From contig NZ_RXHS01000014.1 in assembly GCF_004138125.1 (NCBI RefSeq), positions 1 through 64,000 of the forward strand: a stretch of 64,000 bases of DNA, given 5' to 3'. The DNA is from Seramator thermalis (GTDB lineage: Bacteria > Bacteroidota > Bacteroidia > Bacteroidales > Dysgonomonadaceae). Under the pieces are notes generated by a model. The model was not told where the DNA came from and ran no database searches. It saw only the letters and a program-made list of their open reading frames with translations. Shown here one piece after another: positions 19,172 to 28,779 of the stretch. How positions within the stretch are numbered: position 1 is the stretch's first letter; the number at the start of each line of letters is the position of its first letter. The position numbers and the translations under genes were made by a program.

Positions 19172-20658
19172 AAACAAGATACTTAACTTCAATCATATTA
19201 TTATTCTTCCTTACTCACGGCTTATCGGCATCGTTTTATAACGTAAAGGATTTTGGAGCCAGGGGCAACGGTAAAACACCGGATTCGCACGCCATAAACG
19301 ACGCCATCGAAAAAGCCGCATCTGCCGGAGGAGGAACCGTTTACTTCCCGGCAGGAACCTACCTGAGCTATTCCATCCGACTGAAAAGTAACATTACCTT
19401 GTTTTTCGACAATGGCGCGGTTCTTTTGGCAGCATACCCCGAAAAAAATAGGGGATATGATGCGCCCGAACCGAATGAATTTTCCGCCTATCAGGACTTT
19501 GGACACAGCCACTGGCAAAACAGCCTCATATGGGGAATCGGACTGGAAAACATTACCATAACCGGAACCGGATTAATCAATGGAGAAGGTTTAAGCCGCG
19601 AAGAAAGTCGCCTTCCCGGTGTGGGAAATAAGGCCATAAGTCTGAAGTTATGTAAAAACGTAACCATCAGCAATATCTCCCTGTTGCGTTGCGGCCATTT
19701 TGCACTGTTGGCTACAGGGGTTGACAATCTGACCATCCACAACGTGAAAGTCGATACCAACCGCGATGGGTTCGATATCGACTGTTGCCGCAATGTCCGC
19801 ATTTCCGATTGTTCCGTAAATTCTCCATGGGACGATGCTATTGTACTTAAAAGCAGTTATGCCCTGGGTTTTTTCAGGGATACTGAAAATGTAACCATTA
19901 CCAATTGTTTTGTGAGTGGATACGACAGGGGTACCATGCTCGACGGTACATTTCTCAGGGAAGAACCCCAAGCCCCCGATCACGATTTCGTGACCGGAAG
20001 AATTAAATTCGGTACAGAATCGAGCGGAGGATTTAAAAACATCACCATCACCAACTGCATTTTCGAAAGATGCAGAGGTTTGGCGCTGGAAACCGTAGAT
20101 GGAGGTAGCCTTGAAGATGTCACTATCTCAAACATCACCATGCGCGATATCGTAAATGCTCCCATTTTTTTGCGTCTGGGTGCTCGTCTTAGAAGTCCCG
20201 AAGGGACGCCGCCCGGAAAAATGTCCCGAATCACCATCAGCAATCTCAATATTTATAATGCCGATTCGCGTTTTTCCTCTATCATCAGCGGCATTCCCGG
20301 CCATTACATCGATGACGTAACGTTGAATAATATCCGCATCGTCTATCAAGGAGGAGGTACAAAAGAGGAGGCAGAAATTATCCCTCCCGAAAACGAAAAC
20401 CAATACCCCGAACCTTCCATGTTTGGCTCCATTCCGGCATCGGGATTCTTCATTCGCCACACACGTAACATTAAGTTGAACAACGTTGCCGTCAAATTCT
20501 TAAATCCGGATTACCGTCCATTGATTTGGGCTTCGGATGTGCAAGGGCTGAAAATTCACGATTTGGATACCGACATGGAAGCAGGTGTAGAAACATTTAA
20601 ACTGACGAATGTCGATCATTTCGAAATGCACCATTGCGAAAAACTTGTTACAAAATAA
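19168..20658 (+). CDS. GH28 family glycoside hydrolase
   Basis: A 496-residue exported beta-helix enzyme: signal peptide, then YNVKDFGARGNGKTPDSHAI. Active-site motifs are NRDGFDIDCC, SPWDDAIVLKSS and GTESSGGFKNI. This is a second GH28, more compact than its neighbour, and likely specific for another linkage of the pectic backbone. Its start overlaps the upstream stop (ATGA). Confidence 0.9.
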   Translation: MKTRYLTSIILLFFLTHGLSASFYNVKDFGARGNGKTPDSHAINDAIEKAASAGGGTVYFPAGTYLSYSIRLKSNITLFFDNGAVLLAAYPEKNRGYDAPEPNEFSAYQDFGHSHWQNSLIWGIGLENITITGTGLINGEGLSREESRLPGVGNKAISLKLCKNVTISNISLLRCGHFALLATGVDNLTIHNVKVDTNRDGFDIDCCRNVRISDCSVNSPWDDAIVLKSSYALGFFRDTENVTITNCFVSGYDRGTMLDGTFLREEPQAPDHDFVTGRIKFGTESSGGFKNITITNCIFERCRGLALETVDGGSLEDVTISNITMRDIVNAPIFLRLGARLRSPEGTPPGKMSRITISNLNIYNADSRFSSIISGIPGHYIDDVTLNNIRIVYQGGGTKEEAEIIPPENENQYPEPSMFGSIPASGFFIRHTRNIKLNNVAVKFLNPDYRPLIWASDVQGLKIHDLDTDMEAGVETFKLTNVDHFEMHHCEKLVTK

Positions 20659-20672
20659 AAACGTCTTTTCTC

Positions 20673-21611
20673 ATGCGGAATCTTTTTATTCTATTGACCT
20701 CACTATTGTGTTCAATCCATTTATGCGCAAAAGACATCTATATGTTTTCCTACTTTATCGGCAACGGCGAAGATGGACTCCATCTGGCCTACAGTTATGA
20801 TGGACTGAAATGGGAAGCCTTGAACAACAATCAGTCAGTTTTGAAGCCTACTGTAGGTAAAGACAAATTAATGCGCGATCCGAGCATTGCACAAGGAAAA
20901 GACGGAATTTTCCATTTAGTATGGACTACGGGCTGGTGGGATAAACATATCGGATATGCTTCGTCGGAAGATCTGGTCAACTGGTCTGAACAAAAATTAA
21001 TTCCTGTGATGTATCACGAACCCGAAACCAAAAATTGCTGGGCTCCGGAAGTTTTCTATGACCGAAAAGACGATCTGTTTTATATTATCTGGGCATCGAC
21101 AGTGCCCGGCAAATTTCCGGAAATTCCCACATCGGAAAGCGAAAAAGGGCTGAACCACCGACTCTATTTCGTCACCACAAAAGATTTTAAGACGTTCAGC
21201 GAAACAAAACTCTTCTTTGATCCGGGGTTTAGTGTCATTGACGGGGCAATAGTAAAGAACGGTAAATCGTATTGGCTGATAGTTAAAAATGAAAATTCAG
21301 CCCCACCTGAAAAAAATCTCCGAATCACCTTTACAAATGATTTAAAAAAGGGTTTCCCCACACAGGTATCGGAAAACATCTCGGGCAAATCGTGGGCAGA
21401 AGGACCATCCCCAATAAAAATCGGAAAATATGTGTACGTCTATTTCGATAAATACAGGGAAGGAAAATATGGTGCTATCCGTTCTATTGACGGAAAGCTT
21501 TGGGAAGATGTTTCCGATTTGGTAAGCTTTCCTCAAGGAACCCGCCACGGCACAGCTTTTAAGATAACCACGAAAGAATTTGAAACAATAAAAACCGCTT
21601 TGGGAAAATGA
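20673..21611 (+). CDS. GH43-like five-bladed beta-propeller glycosidase
   Basis: A 312-residue exported protein. I chose the ATG that opens a signal peptide (MRNLFILLTSLLCSIHLCA) rather than an earlier one overlapping the GH28 gene. Propeller motifs are GLHLAYSYDGLKWEAL, LMRDPSIAQGKDG, GYASSEDLVNWSEQ and NCWAPEVFYD; the last fits the usual catalytic Glu of GH43. Members of this group act on arabinan or galactan side chains of RG-I. The specific activity cannot be read from sequence alone. The stop overlaps the next ATG. Confidence 0.8.
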   Translation: MRNLFILLTSLLCSIHLCAKDIYMFSYFIGNGEDGLHLAYSYDGLKWEALNNNQSVLKPTVGKDKLMRDPSIAQGKDGIFHLVWTTGWWDKHIGYASSEDLVNWSEQKLIPVMYHEPETKNCWAPEVFYDRKDDLFYIIWASTVPGKFPEIPTSESEKGLNHRLYFVTTKDFKTFSETKLFFDPGFSVIDGAIVKNGKSYWLIVKNENSAPPEKNLRITFTNDLKKGFPTQVSENISGKSWAEGPSPIKIGKYVYVYFDKYREGKYGAIRSIDGKLWEDVSDLVSFPQGTRHGTAFKITTKEFETIKTALGK

Positions 21612-23002
21612 TACCCTTTAAAAAACTTGTACCGGGTTTTTTAGGATTATCTTCAGTAATCCTCTCTGCCGGTGCACAATCGCAACAAAAAGACAAACGG
21701 CCGAACATTATTTTCATCCTTGCCGACGATATGGGCTATGGTGATTTAGGATGTTATGGTAATAAAGTGATAAAAACCCCCAATATCGATAAACTGGCTG
21801 ACGAAGGTATCCGCTTTACGCAATGCTATGCCGGTTCAGCTCTCAGTTCCCCTTCACGATGTTCGTTGCTTACAGGAAAACATACCGGCCATACCACCAT
21901 ACGGGATAATTTTTGTCAACAAGGCGGTTTACCGGGATTAAAAAACGGAAATCCTATACGACGTATGCATCTCTTGCCGCAAGACAGCACCATTGGAACT
22001 ATTTTAAGTGCAGCGGGATATAAAACCTGTGTGATCAACAAATGGCATCTCGATGGTTTCAATCCCGGAGCAGGACCGCTCGATCGCGGATTCGACGAGT
22101 TTTACGGATGGCTGGTAAGTTACGAAACCTCTAACACACCCTATTATTATCCCGAATTAAGATTCCAAAACCGGGAATTAACGGTGATTCCCGAAAACGA
22201 AAACAATGCAAGAGGGATTCACAACAGTGATTTATCAATAAGAGAATCCATCGATTTTATCGAAAGGAATAAGCAACATCCTTTCTTCCTTTATCTGGCC
22301 TTCGATGTTCCTCACGAACCTTACATAATCAACAGTACCAAACCCTACGACTCTTTACCGTTGTCGGAAACAGCCAAATTATATGCTGCTCTGATCACCC
22401 ATACCGATAAAGCCATCGGTCAATTGATCGATTATTTGGAAAAGAACAATTTAAGAGACAATACCCTCATTATTTTTACCTCAGATAATGGTGGAGCAAT
22501 TCAAGCACCTCTTGAAGAACTCAATTGCAATGCCGGCCTGAAAGGTCATAAAGCCTTATTGTATGAAGGCGGAATAAAAGTACCATTCATCGTGAATTTT
22601 CCGAAAGAAATCAAAGGAAACCAAGTAAAAGACAATCTGATCTACTTCCCTGACATCATGCCGACACTGGCAGATTATACCCAAGCCAAACTTCCAAAAC
22701 ATACCGACGGTATCAGTATAAAACCTTTATTGGAAGGAAAAGAGCAAATCACGGATAATCGCATTCTTTACTGGGAATTTCCGGGAAAACAGGTGGCTGT
22801 GCGAAAAGGCAAATGGAAAGCGGTATCGGTTAAAAAGAACCACAAATTGGAACTATACGATATAGAAAAAGATCCATACGAAAAAACCAATTTGGCCGAA
22901 AAATACCCGGAAATTATAAAAGAGCTCGAAAGAGAAATCAAGAAAGCTCATACTCCTTCTCCTTATTGGCTTATTGAAGGAGAAGAAAATGAGAGTAACT
23001 AA
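21608..23002 (+). CDS. serine-type arylsulfatase (S1 family)
   Basis: A 464-residue exported sulfatase. The start FILADDMGYGDLGCYGN (36-51) binds metal. The modification site is SSPSR (80-84), followed by CSLLTGKHTGH, so a serine is converted to formylglycine. FTSDNGGAIQAP is the second metal motif. This is the second sulfatase in the locus, again Ser-type, and it lies inside the enzyme operon between GH43-like and GH2. It suggests that the natural glycan carries sulfate. It starts inside the upstream stop codon (ATGA). Confidence 0.92.
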   Translation: MIPFKKLVPGFLGLSSVILSAGAQSQQKDKRPNIIFILADDMGYGDLGCYGNKVIKTPNIDKLADEGIRFTQCYAGSALSSPSRCSLLTGKHTGHTTIRDNFCQQGGLPGLKNGNPIRRMHLLPQDSTIGTILSAAGYKTCVINKWHLDGFNPGAGPLDRGFDEFYGWLVSYETSNTPYYYPELRFQNRELTVIPENENNARGIHNSDLSIRESIDFIERNKQHPFFLYLAFDVPHEPYIINSTKPYDSLPLSETAKLYAALITHTDKAIGQLIDYLEKNNLRDNTLIIFTSDNGGAIQAPLEELNCNAGLKGHKALLYEGGIKVPFIVNFPKEIKGNQVKDNLIYFPDIMPTLADYTQAKLPKHTDGISIKPLLEGKEQITDNRILYWEFPGKQVAVRKGKWKAVSVKKNHKLELYDIEKDPYEKTNLAEKYPEIIKELEREIKKAHTPSPYWLIEGEENESN

Positions 23003-23016
23003 AAAACAGTATAAAA

Positions 23017-25908
23017 ATGAAGAAAAAATACATTAATCTACTTTTCCCTATTCTGATAACGATTCTACATTTGGTTAATTGTTCCATTATCGTTGCCCAA
23101 AATACGACGTTAGACTTGTCAGGGATCTGGCAATTCCAAATCGACAGAAACGACGTTGGCGTAAAAGAACAATGGTTCTCGAAAAAACTCGTCGACAAAA
23201 TAACCCTACCCGGATCGATGAACGAAAACCGCAAAGGCGACGATGTAACCTTACATACGCAATGGACAGCAAGCATTTACGATAGCTCCTTTTTTTACAA
23301 CCCCCGTTTGGAAAAGTATCGCGATCCCGATAACTTAAAACTCCCATTTTGGCTGACACCCGTGAAATATTACGTTGGGGTGGCATGGTATCAAAAAGAG
23401 GTGACTATCCCCGCGAATTGGAAAGGGAAACGCATCGTTCTTTTCCTGGAAAGACCGCATATTGAAACCCGCGTCTGGGCAAACAACAAAGAGATAGGGA
23501 TGCAAAATTCCTTAAGTGTTCCACATGTTTACGATCTCACCTCCTATCTTAAACCCGGGAAGAACACGCTTTCTGTACGTGTCGACAACCGCATAAAAGA
23601 TATCGACGTGGGAAAAGATTCTCATAGCATTACCGATCAAACCCAAGGCAATTGGAACGGTATTGTGGGTAGAATAGAACTGCAGGCCACACCTAAATCG
23701 TACATTGACGATATCCAGGTTTTCCCTGATGTGAAAAACAAGAAAGTCCTGGTCAAACTGCTTTTGCGTGGCAACTCTTCGGGAATTCTCACCCTGGAAG
23801 CAAACAGCTTCAATTCAGACACGCCCCACAGTGTTGTACCCGTAACCCGGAATTATAAGATCAATAAAGACAGTTTACGACTGGATGTCGAATTGCCGAT
23901 GGGAGAAGAAATGCAAACCTGGGATGAATTTCATCCTACACTTTATCAATTGAAAATCACGATGAAATCCGGTAAAAACGAAACAGATGTGAAAGAAACC
24001 TATTTCGGTATGCGGGATTTTACCATCAAAGATACCTATTTCTATGTAAACGATAGAAAAATCGTATTGCGCGGCACGGTGGAAAATTGCGTATTCCCCC
24101 TTACGGGATACCCTGCAATGGATGTAGAATCCTGGGAAAGGATTTTCCGCATTTGCCGCAATTTCGGACTAAATCATATGCGCTTTCATTCCTATTGTCC
24201 GCCAAAGGCAGCTTTTATTGCAGCAGATCTTGTTGGTTTTTATTTACAACCCGAAGGTCCTTCTTGGCCTAATCACGGAACTTCTCTTGGCGACGGAAGG
24301 CCTGTGGATAAATATCTCGAAGAAGAAGCCAAAAGAATTGTAAAAGATTATGGGAATCACCCTTCTTTTTGCATGTTTGCCATCGGCAACGAGCCACGCG
24401 GGCGCTGGGTGCCGTGGGTAAGTCGATTTGTGGACTACTGGAAAGCCGTAGACCCCCGAAGAGTGTACACCGGCGCATCCGTAGGAAACAGTTGGGCATG
24501 GCAACCCAAAAGCCAGTTTCACGTGAAAGCCGGTGCACGAGGTTTGGCTTGGGACCGCCGTCCCGAAACCAACTCCGATTATTTGGCAAACATCGACACC
24601 GTAAAACAGCCTTATGTTGCTCACGAAATGGGGCAATGGTGCGTTTTCCCCGATTTTACCGAAATCAGAAAATATACCGGTGTAATGAAGGCGCGCAACT
24701 TCGAATTGTTTCAGGAAGATTTGTTTGATCGGGGAATGGGCACGTTGGCACCCGATTTTCTTCGTGCATCGGGAAAACTTCAGGCTTTATGTTATAAACA
24801 TGAAATAGAAAAAATGCTGCGAACACCCAAATATGCAGGATTCCAACTGTTGAGTTTGAACGATTATCCCGGCCAGGGGACAGCCCTGGTAGGCTTACTC
24901 AATGCTTTTTGGGAAGAGAAAGGGTACATCACAGCCGAAGAATTTCGCCATTTCTGTGCGCCAACTGTACTTTTATCGCGTATGGACAAATTCGTTTTCA
25001 AAAATAACGAGACTTTCAAAGCCCGTGTGGAAGTCGCCCATTTCGGCGAACATCCCTTAAAAAACATGAAGGCCGTATGGAGAATAAAAGATCCTTACGG
25101 AAAAATCATTTCAAAAGGTTCGCTTTCGGAGAAAGATATTACTATCGGCAACTGTCAATCGTTGGGCGAAGTTTCGTACTCTCTACACGGTCTGACAAAA
25201 GCTCAGAAATTAAATTTCGAAGTCAAATTTCAAGGAACCGACATCACCAACAACTGGGATTTTTGGGTATATCCCGAAACTCTCCCCGAGGTGGACACTT
25301 CATCAATTTACATTTGCACGCAAATCGACAATACCGCACGATCGGTACTCGATAAAGGCGGCTCTGTTCTTTTACAATTAGCAGGGAAAGTAACACAAGG
25401 AAGCGATGTGGTACAATACATGACACCTGTTTTCTGGAATACGTCGTGGTTCAAGATGCGTCCACCTCACACTGTGGGTACACTAATCAATGATTTTCAT
25501 CCTGTCTTTAAAGATTTCCCCACCGATTTCTATACCGGTCTTCAATGGTGGGAACTAATCCATAAAGCGCAAGTGATGGAACTAACCGATTTCCCGAAAT
25601 CGTTCCAACCCATCGTACAACCCATAGACACTTGGTTTATCAACCGAAAATTGGGAATGCTTTTCGAAGCAAAAGCAGGTAACGGAAAAATTATGGTATG
25701 CAGTGCCGATATTGAAAACAATCTCGAAGAAAGACCGGTAGCCCAACAGCTTCGTTATTCCATTTTGAAATACATGAACTCGCACTTGTTTCACCCGGAA
25801 AACGATATTGACCTTTCCCTTATTGAAAATTTGTACACAAAACAAGGAGAAAGATTGGAGGTGAAAACTCTGGATGCTCCCGATGAATTAAAAAAGAATG
25901 TGAAATAA
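23017..25908 (+). CDS. GH2 family glycoside hydrolase (beta-galactosidase/glucuronidase type)
   Basis: A 963-residue exported enzyme. The N-terminal sugar-binding jelly roll (about 25-225, WYQKEVTIPANWKGKRIVL) is followed by an Ig-like domain and a TIM barrel starting at RDFTIKDTYFYVND and RKIVLRGTVENC. The general acid/base is Glu459 in GNEPRGRW. Glu537 in AHEMGQW is the probable nucleophile, although this motif differs from the common SEYG. A long C-terminal region (about 660-960) has no clear match by eye. It would remove a beta-linked galactose or uronate from RG-I side chains. Confidence 0.82.
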   Translation: MKKKYINLLFPILITILHLVNCSIIVAQNTTLDLSGIWQFQIDRNDVGVKEQWFSKKLVDKITLPGSMNENRKGDDVTLHTQWTASIYDSSFFYNPRLEKYRDPDNLKLPFWLTPVKYYVGVAWYQKEVTIPANWKGKRIVLFLERPHIETRVWANNKEIGMQNSLSVPHVYDLTSYLKPGKNTLSVRVDNRIKDIDVGKDSHSITDQTQGNWNGIVGRIELQATPKSYIDDIQVFPDVKNKKVLVKLLLRGNSSGILTLEANSFNSDTPHSVVPVTRNYKINKDSLRLDVELPMGEEMQTWDEFHPTLYQLKITMKSGKNETDVKETYFGMRDFTIKDTYFYVNDRKIVLRGTVENCVFPLTGYPAMDVESWERIFRICRNFGLNHMRFHSYCPPKAAFIAADLVGFYLQPEGPSWPNHGTSLGDGRPVDKYLEEEAKRIVKDYGNHPSFCMFAIGNEPRGRWVPWVSRFVDYWKAVDPRRVYTGASVGNSWAWQPKSQFHVKAGARGLAWDRRPETNSDYLANIDTVKQPYVAHEMGQWCVFPDFTEIRKYTGVMKARNFELFQEDLFDRGMGTLAPDFLRASGKLQALCYKHEIEKMLRTPKYAGFQLLSLNDYPGQGTALVGLLNAFWEEKGYITAEEFRHFCAPTVLLSRMDKFVFKNNETFKARVEVAHFGEHPLKNMKAVWRIKDPYGKIISKGSLSEKDITIGNCQSLGEVSYSLHGLTKAQKLNFEVKFQGTDITNNWDFWVYPETLPEVDTSSIYICTQIDNTARSVLDKGGSVLLQLAGKVTQGSDVVQYMTPVFWNTSWFKMRPPHTVGTLINDFHPVFKDFPTDFYTGLQWWELIHKAQVMELTDFPKSFQPIVQPIDTWFINRKLGMLFEAKAGNGKIMVCSADIENNLEERPVAQQLRYSILKYMNSHLFHPENDIDLSLIENLYTKQGERLEVKTLDAPDELKKNVK

Positions 25909-25923
25909 AAAGATTTTTAAACC

Positions 25924-28710
25924 ATGAACAAAAAAGGAATTGCTTTATTTTTCTTCGTCATGACAACATTGTTGGCTCTCGCGGCTGACGATGATACAAA
26001 ATGGCCGCAACAGACAATAGAATGCAAGCCATGGACACGGTGGTGGTGGTTTGGAAGCGCAGTTGACGAAAAAAATCTCACGTACAACATCGGGAAGCTG
26101 GGAGAAGCCGGCATCGGCGGTGTAGAAATCACGCCGATTTACGGAGTAAAAGGGTATGAAGACAAATACATTCCCTATTTGTCGTCCAAATGGATGAATA
26201 TGCTTTCATACACCCATAATCAAGCTCAAAAATGGGGAATGCAGGTCGATATGAACAACGGCACGGGATGGCCGTTCGGAGGTCCCGACGTTACGCTCGA
26301 CAATGCGGCATGCAAAGCAATTTTTCAGGAATACCACGTTTCGGGGAATAAAGAAATAAACCTGAAAATACGTGTAAATGATCAAAAACAGCAAAGCATT
26401 GCAAGGCTTTCTCGCCTTATGGCTTATTCCGATAAAGGAGAAAAGCTCGATTTAACTATGTTGGTAGACCAAGACGGTATATTGAAATGGAAGGCTCCGA
26501 TGGGAGAATGGCGCCTGCTCGCCTTGTTTGAAGGAAGAACGCTTCAACAGGTAAAACGTGCCGCACTCGGTGGCGAAGGATATGTGATGGACCATCTGGA
26601 TGCCGATGCCGTAAAAAATTATCTCCAAAAATTCGAAAACGCATTTACAGCCAATCAAACTCCTTATCCTCATACGTTTTTTAATGATTCGTACGAAGTT
26701 TATGGGGCAAATTGGAGCCCAACATTGTTGAACGAATTTTACAAACGAAGAGGATACAAGTTGGAGGACCATTTCCCTGAATTACTCGATAAAGGAAAAA
26801 CCGACCATTCGCGACGCGTCATATCTGATTATCGGGAAACATTAGGAGAGATGTTGGAAGAAAATTTCACCCAACAGTGGACAAATTGGGCTCATGCACA
26901 CGGTGCAATTACACGAAATCAAGCGCATGGTTCGCCGGCAAACCTGATTGATCTGTATGCAACCGTAGATATTCCCGAATGCGAGATTTTCGGTATTTCG
27001 GATTTTGATATCCCCGGCTTGCGAAAAGACAGCCTTATTAAAAAAAACGACGGTGATCCGGTAACGCTGAAATTCGCCAGTTCTGCCGCCCATATTGCAG
27101 GGAAAAAATTCACTTCTGCCGAAACATTCACCTGGCTGACCGAGCATTTTCGCACATCGTTATCGCAATGCAAACCCGAAATAGACCAAATGTTTACTTC
27201 CGGCGTGAATCACACCTTCTTTCACGGAACACCGTATTCTCCACAAGAAGCACCATGGCCTGGATGGCGTTTTTATGCCACCATTAATATGTCGCCCACA
27301 AATCCTTTTTGGAACAATGTGCCGGCATTTTTTTCCTATATTACGCGCGTACAGTCTTTTTTGCAGTACGGCAAACCCGATAACGATCTGCTCTTGTATT
27401 TTCCAGTTTACGATATCTGGTATGAACAACAAGACGATTATTACCTGGCTTTTTCGATACACGATATGAAAAAGCGCCTTCCAAAGTTTTATGAAACGGT
27501 GGAAAAAATAAGAGAAAGCGGCAGGGATGTCGATTATATTTCCGACAAGTTTATTCTGTCTTCAAGGGTAGAAAACGGTCTGATTAAAACTGCGGGCGGT
27601 ACAACCTACAAGGCACTGGTGATACCGGCAGCAAAGTTTTTACCTTTAGAAACGCTCGAAAAGTTATACCAATTGGCATCCAAAGGTGCAACCATTATAT
27701 TTATCGACCAATACCCCCATGATGTGCCGGGATTAAAAGATTTGGAGGTACGAAAAAATAGGCTACACAAAGTGATGCAAGAATTTCCTCACGTCGATTT
27801 TGACGAAACCCGAATTGACCAACTGGGGAAGGGTAACATCATCACCGGCAAAAATTACAACGAATTATTCGAAGCAGCCGGCATAGCAGGCGAAAATTTC
27901 ATCACCCAATTCAATGGTCAGTGCATTCGCCGGAAAAACGAAAGCGGTTATCACTATTTTTTTACTATGCTTACCAATAACCCCATTGACGGATGGGTAC
28001 AACTGGGAGTAAAAGCAACATCGGCCCAATTTTTCGATCCTTTGAACGGCACTTCCGGAAAAGCCCGGATAAGAGACAATAACGGCAAAACCGAAGTTTA
28101 TATGCAGTTGCAACCCGGACAATCAATGATATTAAAAACGTTTACAGATAAGGATATAACTATTCCATCATGGAATTATTATCAACCTTCGGACGAAAAA
28201 ATAGAGCTCAAAAACGGATGGAGACTCTCCTTTGTCGAAAGTGAACCTGCCATTGAAGGGTCTTTCGATATTGATACGCTGGGGTCGTGGACAAACCTGA
28301 TGAACGAGAATGCCCGAAAAAACACGGGAACAGCACGATACAGTATAACATTCCATATTGACAACCTCTCGGCTGACGAATATTGGCTCTGTCTAGGTGA
28401 TGTAAGAGAAAGCGCTCGTGTGCTTGTAAACAACATGCAAGTGGATACGCTCGTAGCCGTTCCGTTCAAAACTACTGTTGGAAAATACCTGAAAGAAGGA
28501 GAAAACACCCTTGAAATAGAAGTTACCAATCTGCCCGCCAACCGTATTGCCGATTACGACAGAAGGGGCATTGTATGGCGTATTTTTCACGACATCAATA
28601 TTGTGGACGTTAACTACCAAAAAACGCTTTACGATAAATGGGATGTCGTTCCTTCGGGTTTGCTTGGACCTGTGATAATAGAGGGTGTTCGCATAAAAAA
28701 TAATTTTTAA
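25924..28710 (+). CDS. GH106 alpha-L-rhamnosidase
   Basis: A 928-residue exported enzyme that releases terminal alpha-L-rhamnose. The family is recognised from the opening CKPWTRWWWFGSAVDEKN, the barrel strand GIGGVEITPIYG, WGMQVDMNNGTGWPFGGPDV, and the later VNHTFFHGTPYSPQEAPWPG. The C-terminal galactose-binding-like domain (YWLCLGDVRESARVLVN) is also typical. It would finish RG-I oligosaccharides after GH105 exposes rhamnose. Spacing to both neighbours is short. Confidence 0.9.
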   Translation: MNKKGIALFFFVMTTLLALAADDDTKWPQQTIECKPWTRWWWFGSAVDEKNLTYNIGKLGEAGIGGVEITPIYGVKGYEDKYIPYLSSKWMNMLSYTHNQAQKWGMQVDMNNGTGWPFGGPDVTLDNAACKAIFQEYHVSGNKEINLKIRVNDQKQQSIARLSRLMAYSDKGEKLDLTMLVDQDGILKWKAPMGEWRLLALFEGRTLQQVKRAALGGEGYVMDHLDADAVKNYLQKFENAFTANQTPYPHTFFNDSYEVYGANWSPTLLNEFYKRRGYKLEDHFPELLDKGKTDHSRRVISDYRETLGEMLEENFTQQWTNWAHAHGAITRNQAHGSPANLIDLYATVDIPECEIFGISDFDIPGLRKDSLIKKNDGDPVTLKFASSAAHIAGKKFTSAETFTWLTEHFRTSLSQCKPEIDQMFTSGVNHTFFHGTPYSPQEAPWPGWRFYATINMSPTNPFWNNVPAFFSYITRVQSFLQYGKPDNDLLLYFPVYDIWYEQQDDYYLAFSIHDMKKRLPKFYETVEKIRESGRDVDYISDKFILSSRVENGLIKTAGGTTYKALVIPAAKFLPLETLEKLYQLASKGATIIFIDQYPHDVPGLKDLEVRKNRLHKVMQEFPHVDFDETRIDQLGKGNIITGKNYNELFEAAGIAGENFITQFNGQCIRRKNESGYHYFFTMLTNNPIDGWVQLGVKATSAQFFDPLNGTSGKARIRDNNGKTEVYMQLQPGQSMILKTFTDKDITIPSWNYYQPSDEKIELKNGWRLSFVESEPAIEGSFDIDTLGSWTNLMNENARKNTGTARYSITFHIDNLSADEYWLCLGDVRESARVLVNNMQVDTLVAVPFKTTVGKYLKEGENTLEIEVTNLPANRIADYDRRGIVWRIFHDINIVDVNYQKTLYDKWDVVPSGLLGPVIIEGVRIKNNF

Positions 28711-28779
28711 ATACTACCACCCTTCGCCAATTATTACGGCATATTCACATGATTATAAAATACAAAAACACATAAAAAA